A stretch of 64,000 nt of DNA, taken from NCBI GenBank assembly GCA_017544005.1, contig JAFYEZ010000037.1:1-64000 (forward strand), in the 5' to 3' direction. Shown piece after piece: positions 43,201 through 49,067 of this stretch (position 1 is its first letter; each line of letters opens with the position of its first letter). The notes below the pieces were generated by a model that was not told the origin of the DNA, ran no database searches, and was given only the letters and a program-made list of their open reading frames with translations. Origin of the DNA: Bacteroidales bacterium. Its GTDB lineage: Bacteria; Bacteroidota; Bacteroidia; Bacteroidales; UBA932. Both the position numbers and the translations under genes were made by a program.

Positions 43201-43422
43201 CTCCAGGACGGCGTTCTTCTTCACCTTCAGGGTGTAGCTGCCGTCAGGGCCGACCAGCGTACCGGTCGCGGTTCCCTTCACGATGACCGCCGCTCCCTCC
43301 AGCGGTTCACCCTTGGAGTCCACTACTTTGCCGCTGACCGACAGGTTCTGGGCAAAGGCGGCTCCGCTTCCCGTAAGGAGCAGGCAGATCGCTGTGAATA
43401 AGGTATATAACTTAGTTTTCAT
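40300..43422 (-). CDS. SusC/RagA-family TonB-dependent transporter
   Basis: The 1040-residue outer-membrane transporter has a signal ending near A-A-F-A-Q, a carboxypeptidase-regulatory-like domain (about 28-105) and a plug. The plug has E-V-G-Y-G-E-Q, Q-A-L-Q-G-R-I-A-G-V, I-R-G-A-N-S-L, Y-V-I-D-G-F-P and L-K-D-A-S-S-T-A-I-Y-G-S. The barrel ends I-D-I-T-F. Strong similarity in the plug to the SusC at 19890 shows duplication. It is the first exported gene after the cytoplasmic catabolic cassette (9-bp gap after RbsD/FucU-type gene), so import and catabolism appear co-transcribed. Confidence 0.95.
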   Translation of the reverse strand: MKTKLYTLFTAICLLLTGSGAAFAQNLSVSGKVVDSKGEPLEGAAVIVKGTATGTLVGPDGSYTLKVKKNAVLEASMMGYVTETQEVNGRTTVNFTLKDDAVMLQEAVIEVGYGEQRLVDVTGTVAHVKIDEIRRAPVAGLDQALQGRIAGVAVTSADGQPGYDMDVVIRGANSLTQSNAPLYVIDGFPMEDYSTSALSPNDIASVTVLKDASSTAIYGSRGANGVIIIETKKGKLGKTDVSYSGTVGIHQAAKQMELMTPYEFVLYQLERGSENFDKYLTNPGRTLEDYINYNAIDWQDRVFRNALVQTHHLSVMGGTDQTRFSVSGSVVDQPGVIVNSGYQKYQGRFALEHKLSKKLRLNLNASYTEAITSGQASSASLSTSNSYTTYLMYRVWTYRPVSLTTLDEEDLLADENDSASTMNPVISNANEQTSRRNTTFNANGKLEWKITPTLKLNLRAGFENKLNRWLEFNNSKTYKGFPRVTNTLGINGSFRETQTLNWMNENTVSWNPKLNKKHKLSVLGGFTMQGTDKNIYGFTAAQIPHEDLGLSGMDDGIPQDMVTTLSKNTLMSFLGRVNYSYGDRYLFTGSLRADGSSKFAPGHKWGLFPSAAFAWRFSREDFMKNVTWVEDAKLRLTYGSTGNNKVGDYSSYATLSATDYYPFDNTPQIALVQSALGNEALTWETTDQVDLGLDLRLFDGRLSLTADLYRKITRNLLLNARLPYSTGFASMYKNIGKIRNDGLELTLGFTPVHTRDFIWSGDFNISFNRDRVLQLSEGQEVLLNAVSFTGDFNATNLYIARVGGPVASFYGAIWEGVYGVEDFDVTPAGKYVLKEGVPSNGNDRASIQPGDIKYADINGDGIVNDQDMVVIGRCAPIHIGGLNNNFTWRNFNLNIFFQWSYGNDIMNANRIFMEGNYGNKNINQFASYNDHWTFDNQNSRNFRVGGQGPRGIYSSRTIEDGSFLRLKTMQLSYTLPRRITNRMHLESLSVNISGQNLWTLTRYSGLDPEVSTRHTTLTPGFDYSAYARNRVFTTGIDITF

Positions 43423-43431
43423 ACGTTTTGG

Positions 43432-43839
43432 CTATGCGCAGCCCACGGTAATGAGAAGGTTTGCGAAGGTCCGCTGCTCGCCGGTGGCGATGGCCAGGCG
43501 GAGCGAAGGATTGCTGCATTCATCGTAGAATTCGGAACGGCCCAGCCGGCGAAGCTGCATTCCGTCGAGCATCGTATTGAATTCTGCAAAGATTTCAGGG
43601 TCAGGGCCCTCGGCGGGCTGCATCACGGCAGCCTCTTCGATATTGATGACCGACTGAAGGGCATCCAGCACATCGGTGACCGTAGGCAGTCCGGGGCTCA
43701 GCGAGACCCAGATCTTTTCGGCTTCCCCGGTTTTGCTGGCAAGGGGATAGTTGCCGTCCGCAATCAGGATGCGGTCGCCGTGTCCCAGCCGGCTGACGGC
43801 CGCCAGGATGCACGGATTGATACATTTACCTTTGTTCAT
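43432..43839 (-). CDS. RbsD/FucU-family sugar mutarotase
   Basis: The start at 43839 gives MNKGK and an ATGA overlap with the SIS gene; an in-frame start at 43884 lies inside that gene. The 135-residue product has the family signature L-G-H-G-D-R-I-L-I-A-D-G-N-Y-P near residues 18-32 and the C-terminal T-G-E block. RbsD and FucU interconvert anomers of ribose or fucose before phosphorylation or isomerisation. Next to a ribokinase-like gene, it probably supplies the right anomer of the imported sugar. Which sugar is unresolved. Confidence 0.9.
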   Translation of the reverse strand: MNKGKCINPCILAAVSRLGHGDRILIADGNYPLASKTGEAEKIWVSLSPGLPTVTDVLDALQSVINIEEAAVMQPAEGPDPEIFAEFNTMLDGMQLRRLGRSEFYDECSNPSLRLAIATGEQRTFANLLITVGCA

Positions 43840-44450
43840 CGTTCGTTCTCCCTTATTTCTCCCAGCTTGCCGCCGGGGTGGCATTTTACATATTTTTCAG
43901 GCGTCCAGTCCTTCTCCACCTGGAGAACGACGCTGAGCGCCTGGAGAATCAGCATTTCGGCGTTGACCGAGTTGCGCGGGGCGCGGTTGAGCGGACCGCC
44001 CTCTTCCCGTACGCCGGCCAGCAGGGTGCACTCCGCGTGCTTTGCCAGCCAACTTTCCGGGTTGCCGGTGACGGCAATCACCTTGCAGCCGTTCAGATGC
44101 ACGGCATTCACGGTCGCCTTGAGTTCCGAGGTCTCCCCGGAATTGGAGATGGCAATCACCACGTCGCCCGCCACCAACTGGCCGCAGGAGCCATGGACAG
44201 CCTCGGTTCCGTGAAGGAAGGTAGCCGGATTGCCTGTGGAGGCCAACAGCGAAGCGGCGTAAGCCGCCACGTGACCTGGTTTTCCAATACCGGTCACGTG
44301 AATCCGGCCGCCTGCAGCCTGCGAAGCGAGAATCAGTTCCGCAGCGGAGCGGCAGGCCCCGGTATCAACACTCTCCACGAAAGCCGTGAAGTTCTCTTTA
44401 GCCGAATGGAGAAAGGCTTCCAGCGCCTTATTGCTCTTTTCCTGTATCAT
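43836..44450 (-). CDS. SIS-domain sugar-phosphate isomerase-like protein
   Basis: The 204-residue cytoplasmic protein is a single SIS domain with G-I-G-K-P-G-H, A-I-S-N-S-G-E-T-S-E-L and a C-terminal N-A-E-M-L-I-L-Q-A-L helix. This resembles arabinose-5-phosphate isomerase (KdsD/KpsF) N-terminal domains and 6-phospho-3-hexuloisomerase-like proteins, without the CBS pair of KdsD. It likely isomerises the phosphosugar made by the adjacent kinase. ATGA overlaps on both sides show tight coupling with the kinase and mutarotase genes. Confidence 0.88.
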   Translation of the reverse strand: MIQEKSNKALEAFLHSAKENFTAFVESVDTGACRSAAELILASQAAGGRIHVTGIGKPGHVAAYAASLLASTGNPATFLHGTEAVHGSCGQLVAGDVVIAISNSGETSELKATVNAVHLNGCKVIAVTGNPESWLAKHAECTLLAGVREEGGPLNRAPRNSVNAEMLILQALSVVLQVEKDWTPEKYVKCHPGGKLGEIRENER

Positions 44451-45442
44451 TTCAGTACCTCCAATTTTTTGATCAAATCCTTGTCGGCACCCCGCTCCTT
44501 CATCAACGCCAGTACCTTGTCGAAGGTGGGCAGCGAAGGGATGGCGCCGTGTCCGCAGACCGTAATGGCGGCGGCGTGAACGGCAAAGGTCAGTGCTTCA
44601 GGAATGGAAAGCCCTGCCGCATAACCCGCGCAGAAAGCCCCCACGAAGGAGTCGCCGGCGGCGGTGGGATCGCAGACCGCGTCCATTTTCACGCACGGAA
44701 CCTTTTCGACACCGGCGGCCGTACAGACGGCAGCGCCCCGGTCGCCGAGCGTAATGATGACATTGGGAACCCCTTTCTTCATCAGGACCTCTGCAGCCGC
44801 CTTCAGGGCTTCATCCGAAAGCCGGCCTTCCGCATCGGTCTTGACGCCGGTCAGCAGTGCTGCTTCCGTTTCGTTCGGGGAAAGGAAGGTGACGCAGGAG
44901 AGCAGACGGTCCGAAAGCGGAGCGGCCGGAGCGGGGTTCAGCATCACGGGGACACCGGCCTCGTGGGCAATCTCAGCCACGGCTTCAATGGTCTCCATTT
45001 CCAGTTCCAACTGCATAATCACGATATCATAGTGACCTATTTCCGACTGCAACCAACCGAGGTCGGCAGGTTTGAGATCATAATTGGCGCCGGGCACCAC
45101 GATGATGCGGTTCTGGACACCACCCGCCCCTGTCTGGATTTCGATATGGCCTACACCGGAAGGATGTGCGCCGCTGGTTTTTACGTAATGTGTATCCACG
45201 CCCGAAGCGTTCAATGCGGCGACCATCTCCTTTCCAAAGGCATCGTCACCGACACATCCGGCCATCCGCGTAGGGACACCGAGGCGGGCGGCCTGCACGG
45301 CCTGGTTGGCCCCCTTTCCGCCGGGTGCCGTCCGGAAATTGTGTCCGATGATGGTTTCTCCCAGTTCAGGGGCCCTTTCGGCCGAAGCCACCAGGTCCAT
45401 CATAAAACTACCGACAACGAGGATTCTGGGTTTTTTATTCAT
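44447..45442 (-). CDS. ribokinase-like PfkB-family sugar kinase
   Basis: The 331-residue cytoplasmic kinase has the PfkB signatures: G-S-F-M-M-D start, G-G-K-G-A-N-Q-A near residue 42, N-P-A-P-A, N-E-T-E-A, and D-P-T-A-A-G-D-S-F with catalytic Asp264. These match ribokinase more than fructokinase or KDG kinase, but sugar specificity cannot be read with certainty. It overlaps the symporter gene by 8 bp and the SIS gene by 4 bp. Together with RbsD-like and SIS proteins it forms a sugar phosphorylation-isomerisation module. Confidence 0.92.
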   Translation of the reverse strand: MNKKPRILVVGSFMMDLVASAERAPELGETIIGHNFRTAPGGKGANQAVQAARLGVPTRMAGCVGDDAFGKEMVAALNASGVDTHYVKTSGAHPSGVGHIEIQTGAGGVQNRIIVVPGANYDLKPADLGWLQSEIGHYDIVIMQLELEMETIEAVAEIAHEAGVPVMLNPAPAAPLSDRLLSCVTFLSPNETEAALLTGVKTDAEGRLSDEALKAAAEVLMKKGVPNVIITLGDRGAAVCTAAGVEKVPCVKMDAVCDPTAAGDSFVGAFCAGYAAGLSIPEALTFAVHAAAITVCGHGAIPSLPTFDKVLALMKERGADKDLIKKLEVLK

Positions 45443-46898
45443 CTTTCTTGCGGTTTTTAAACAGGAGCGATATCAGAAGACCGACGACGAAGATCGTCGT
45501 CGTACCGAATACGATGGTCAGATAGGTGTGGATGGGACTGCCGAAGACCGGAAGGCTCATCCAGGCAATCACGCAGAGGCCGAGTGCCACGGCGATGATG
45601 GCTCCGGCGCGGTTCGGTTTGCGGCAGACCAACGAGAGCAGGAAGAGGCCGAGCATACCGCCGCTGAAGATGGAGGAGAGTTTCCACCACGCGTCCAGCA
45701 CGCCGTTGATGCTCATCATCGCCAGGCCGATCAGGATACCCACGACACCGACGACGGCAGAGGCCGTATAGAGCACGGTCATGTGGGCCTTGCGCTCATC
45801 TTTGGGTTCCTTCTTGCGAATCTTCTTGTAGAAGTCGGTAAATACGATGGTGGCCGAGGAGTTGATACTGGTGGCCACAGTACTCATTCCCGCCGAGAAG
45901 AGCGAAGCAATCACCAGACCGGTGAGACCTGCCGGCAGGCCGTGCACGATAAAGTACGGGAAGACCTTGTCCCCTGCGATACCTTCAGGCAGCAGGTCGG
46001 GTTGGGCCGTATAGTAGGAGAAGAGCGCCGTACCGATGAATACGAAGACCAGCGACACGGGAATATAGAGCAGTCCGCCGAACAGGGTGGCCTTCACGGC
46101 CTCGCCCGTACTCTTGGCGGTCATATACCGCTGCACGTAGTTCTGGTCGATTCCGTAGTTCTGCAGGTTGATGAAGATGCCGTAGATCAGCACCACCCAG
46201 ACCGTCGGCTCCCGGAGCGTGAGCCCCAGGCTGCCCAGGCTGAACTTATGGCTGGCAGCAGCAATGGAGAACATCTGGCCCGGTCCCTCCGGCATCCCGA
46301 AGAGCAGGATCAGGGCGCAGACCAGCGCACCGACAATCAGGATCAGTCCCTGGATGGCGTCCGTCCAGACCACCGCCGAAATACCGCCCAACACCGCATA
46401 GACCAGCGTCAGGGCGCCCGTCACGATGATGATGGTACCGATATCCCATCCGAACATCGTGTTGATGGGGATGGCCAGCAGCAGGAGGATGGAGCCCACC
46501 CGGCAGACTTGCGTAAGCAGGTAGCAAACAGCCACATAACCGCGTGCCCAGTAGCCGTAGCGGTCCTCCAGGAACTGGTAGGCGGAAACGCTGCCCACCC
46601 CGCGGTAGAGCGGAATGAATACCTTGGCGGCCAGCCAGGTGGCAATGGGAATCGTGAAACTGAATATCAGCTGGTTCCAGTTGCCGGCATACGAGCCGCC
46701 CGGAAGGCCGAGGAAGGAGATGCTGCTGACGAAGGTGGCAAAGATGGACATTCCCACCACCCAGGTCGGAATGGAGCCCTCCGCCTTGGTGAAGGCATCC
46801 GTTCCCTTGCGGCTCTTCTTGAAGAAACTGCAGCCGAAGAGGGCGACGCCCCCGACGAAAACGAAAAAGACGATATAGTCTATCCAGGAGAGTTCCAT
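45435..46898 (-). CDS. sodium:solute symporter (SSS family)
   Basis: The 487-residue integral membrane protein has about 13 hydrophobic segments. Family features include the start I-D-Y-I-V-F-F-V-F-V, S-F-L-G-L-P-G-G, R-Y-G, and L-V-Y-A-V-L-G-G-I-S-A-V-V-W-T-D. SSS members import sugars, sialic acids and other solutes with Na+. Here it would bring the monosaccharide released in the periplasm into the cytoplasm. Its ATG overlaps the stop of the lyase gene by one base (TAATG). Substrate is inferred only from the neighbouring lyase and kinase. Confidence 0.92.
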   Translation of the reverse strand: MELSWIDYIVFFVFVGGVALFGCSFFKKSRKGTDAFTKAEGSIPTWVVGMSIFATFVSSISFLGLPGGSYAGNWNQLIFSFTIPIATWLAAKVFIPLYRGVGSVSAYQFLEDRYGYWARGYVAVCYLLTQVCRVGSILLLLAIPINTMFGWDIGTIIIVTGALTLVYAVLGGISAVVWTDAIQGLILIVGALVCALILLFGMPEGPGQMFSIAAASHKFSLGSLGLTLREPTVWVVLIYGIFINLQNYGIDQNYVQRYMTAKSTGEAVKATLFGGLLYIPVSLVFVFIGTALFSYYTAQPDLLPEGIAGDKVFPYFIVHGLPAGLTGLVIASLFSAGMSTVATSINSSATIVFTDFYKKIRKKEPKDERKAHMTVLYTASAVVGVVGILIGLAMMSINGVLDAWWKLSSIFSGGMLGLFLLSLVCRKPNRAGAIIAVALGLCVIAWMSLPVFGSPIHTYLTIVFGTTTIFVVGLLISLLFKNRKKDE

Positions 46899-47803
46899 TA
46901 TCTGTAATCTTTGAGGGTTTCAAGAACGGCGGCCACCTTCTTCTCCTGCTCCGCATCGAAAGCCGTATAAGGCAACGGCAGGTAGCCGGAGCAGACGCCC
47001 TTGAGTTTCAGGGCACACTTGATGGCCTTCACGAAACTTGCATCGGAGCCGGGTTCCAGGCCGTAGAGGCTGTCGGAGAGGAACATAATCCGTTTCTGAA
47101 GCCGGCGGGTTTCCGCGAGGTCGCCGGCCGCCGCAGCGCGATACATATTTACGAACAGTTCCGGGAAGAGGTTCGCGCCTCCGTTCACGCCGCCGTCGGC
47201 ACCCAGGAGAACAACTGCCGCCGTTTGCTCCTCCGGTCCCATATAGACGGCGAAATCGGTGCCGGCAAAATGGAAGAGCAAGCTCTGGAAATAGCTCTGG
47301 TTGCCCGAAGAGTCCTTCACGCCGACGATATTCGGGTGTTTTGAGAGGGCCACCACGGTGGAAACGTTGAGGAAGACCTTCACCTTGGAAGGCATATTGT
47401 AGAGATAGACCGGAAGCGGGCAGGCATCCGCCAGGGCCGTATACCAGTCAATCAGTTCTTTCTGGTTTCCAGGGAAATAATAAGGCGCCGCCGCCACCAC
47501 ACCGGATGCCCCGCAGGCCTTGGCGTGGGCCGCCAGGGAGAGGCTGTCTTCGAGCGAGGTTTCCGTGACGCCGACCAGGACGGGAACCCGGCCTGCAATG
47601 TGGGCGCACATTGCCTTGACGAAATCGAAACGAAGCCGCATCGGCAGGCTCTGGCTTTCACCGGTCGTGCCGAGCAGGAAGATACCTGCCACCCCGGCTT
47701 CAATCATACGGTCCGCAATGCGGCCGGCACCTTCGATGTCCAGCGTCTTCGCATCGAGCATCGGAGTAATCATCGGAGGAAGAATTCCTTGAATCTTTTT
47801 CAT
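46898..47803 (-). CDS. DapA/NanA-superfamily lyase (N-acetylneuraminate-lyase-like)
   Basis: The 301-residue cytoplasmic class I aldolase has G-T-T-G-E (residues 45-49, binding the keto-acid carboxylate), Tyr135 in Y-N-M-P and Schiff-base Lys163 in K-D-S-S-G. It cleaves or forms 2-keto acids. G-T-T-G-E and length are compatible with dihydrodipicolinate synthase, N-acetylneuraminate lyase or a 2-keto-3-deoxy-sugar-acid aldolase. Position in a sugar operon after a LacI regulator favours a catabolic lyase. A NanE epimerase is not seen nearby, so the sialate assignment is tentative. Confidence 0.88.
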   Translation of the reverse strand: MKKIQGILPPMITPMLDAKTLDIEGAGRIADRMIEAGVAGIFLLGTTGESQSLPMRLRFDFVKAMCAHIAGRVPVLVGVTETSLEDSLSLAAHAKACGASGVVAAAPYYFPGNQKELIDWYTALADACPLPVYLYNMPSKVKVFLNVSTVVALSKHPNIVGVKDSSGNQSYFQSLLFHFAGTDFAVYMGPEEQTAAVVLLGADGGVNGGANLFPELFVNMYRAAAAGDLAETRRLQKRIMFLSDSLYGLEPGSDASFVKAIKCALKLKGVCSGYLPLPYTAFDAEQEKKVAAVLETLKDYR

Positions 47804-47824
47804 ATCGCTTTTGTATAATAATTT

Positions 47825-48835
47825 CTATTCGAGGATTTCCGGCGAGAGGACAATCTCTTCGACCGGAATTTCCTGTTTGGGTTTTCTGCGGATCTCCGCC
47901 ATCAGCAGCTTCATCGCCTTTCCTGCAAAGAGATCCACGGGCTGGCGGACATAGATGATACCGTGGCCGTTGAAGTCATAGACCGAGTTGCGGTCGAAAC
48001 GGGCCACCTGGTAATCTTCGGGAACCCGGAATCCGTTCCGGATGATCTCGGAGAGCACCAGAGAAGAGAGGGTGTTGGTTGCCATCATAAAGGCCTCGAC
48101 GCCCCTGCTGCGGGCTTCGCGGAAATAATCGGGAATGCAGGCGTAATCGTTGTGGGCCACCCGCTCGATATGGATGTTGTCCGAGAGGCCGGCCGCCTCC
48201 ATCGCATCGCGATACCCCTGTTCGCGGTCGCGGGTGCTGGAAATATCCATCGAGTAGGAGACCATATCGATGCGGCGGGCGCCGCGCGAGAGAAGTTTCT
48301 CCACGATGACGCGGGCTGCACTGCGATTGTCGAGCACCACGCTGCTCACCTCCAGTCCGGGCACCTTGCGGTCGATCAGGACCGTGTTGATTCCGGAGGC
48401 GACAATTTCCCGGAGAGTCTCATCGGCTCCTGCGCAAGGAACCAGGATCAGGCCGTCCACTCCCTTGTTGAGGAGAACGTTCACCACCCGGCGGAATTTC
48501 TCGGGATTTTCGTCGGAACTGCCGAAAATGACGTTGTAATCATAATGATAGGCATCGTCTTCCAGGTACCGGGCAATCTCCGCAAAGAAAGGGTTGGCGA
48601 TATCGGAAACGACGACGCCGATGGTGCCGGTTTTGCCGCTGCGCAGGGCGCGCGCAGAGTTATTTGGCTTATAATGAAGATGTTCCGCGACTTCCAGGAT
48701 GCGCTTGCTGGTCTCCGGGTTGACGCGGTACAACTGCTCGCCGGCGACCCTGTTGCTCATTACGAAGGAGACGAGGGCGGGTGAAACGCCTGCCTCGCGC
48801 GCGATGTCCTTTATGGTCACGTGACGGTTGGTCAT
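47825..48835 (-). CDS. LacI/GalR-family transcriptional regulator
   Basis: The 336-residue protein has an N-terminal helix-turn-helix (about 6-27: V-T-I-K-D-I-A-R-E-A-G-V-S) and hinge (Y-K-P-N-N-S-A-R-A-L-R-S-G). A periplasmic-binding-type effector domain follows, with V-V-S-D-I-A-N-P-F-F and D-G-L-I-L-V-P. It heads the array, 21 bp before the lyase gene, and has the best-formed promoter in the window. It likely represses the array until a sugar or sugar-acid is present. The operator is not obvious by eye. Confidence 0.92.
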   Translation of the reverse strand: MTNRHVTIKDIAREAGVSPALVSFVMSNRVAGEQLYRVNPETSKRILEVAEHLHYKPNNSARALRSGKTGTIGVVVSDIANPFFAEIARYLEDDAYHYDYNVIFGSSDENPEKFRRVVNVLLNKGVDGLILVPCAGADETLREIVASGINTVLIDRKVPGLEVSSVVLDNRSAARVIVEKLLSRGARRIDMVSYSMDISSTRDREQGYRDAMEAAGLSDNIHIERVAHNDYACIPDYFREARSRGVEAFMMATNTLSSLVLSEIIRNGFRVPEDYQVARFDRNSVYDFNGHGIIYVRQPVDLFAGKAMKLLMAEIRRKPKQEIPVEEIVLSPEILE

Positions 48836-48852
48836 ACGGACAGTTTATGACC

Positions 48853-48884
48853 CAAAAATAGTTAAATCGTTTTAATATCCCAAA
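48853..48884 (-). promoter_or_regulatory. LacI-gene/PUL promoter with -33 TTTG and -7 TATTTTTG
   Basis: On the minus strand TTTG (48881-48884) and TATTTTTG (48853-48860) are separated by exactly 20 bp, matching the Bacteroidetes consensus. The -7 box ends 17 bp upstream of the LacI ATG. It is the only full promoter seen for the 28-gene array. Confidence 0.65.
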
Positions 48885-48901
48885 AGTTTTTGAAAAACAA
48901 C

Positions 48902-48909
48902 TACCTTTG
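48902..48909 (+). promoter_or_regulatory. -7 box TACCTTTG for tRNA-Pro
   Basis: Exact TAnnTTTG match 10 bp upstream of the mature tRNA 5' end. No clear -33 TTTG 19-21 bp upstream. Confidence 0.5.
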
Positions 48910-48919
48910 CACTCACAAT

Positions 48920-48993
48920 CGGGATGTAGTCCAGAGGTCTAAGACGCATGGTTTGGGACCATGATTTCGCAGGTTCGAATCCTGTCATCCCGA
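48920..48993 (+). tRNA. tRNA-Pro (anticodon UGG)
   Basis: Acceptor arms CGGGATG and CATCCCG with discriminator A. The anticodon stem CATGG/CCATG encloses loop TTTGGGA, giving anticodon TGG. The T arm is CAGG-TTCGAAT-CCTG. The 3' CCA is not encoded. It divides the long PUL from the amidotransferase-like cluster. Confidence 0.95.
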
Positions 48994-49067
48994 CCTATTT
49001 TTACTGGGGCGATGCCCCAGACCCCCCGCTCCCGGCCTATAAGTCCTCGGGTCAAGCCCTCGGACAC

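Noticed and set aside
9638-48835. A complete sialic-acid catabolic operon
   Set aside because: NanE, NagA and NagB are not visible, the sialidase-like proteins lack assignable GH33 residues, and kinase/RbsD/SIS genes point to another sugar.
49010-49028. CTGGGGC/GCCCCAG hairpin after tRNA-Pro as a terminator
   Set aside because: The T-run precedes the stem instead of following it on the tRNA strand, and no T-run follows on the other strand, so it does not fit an intrinsic terminator.
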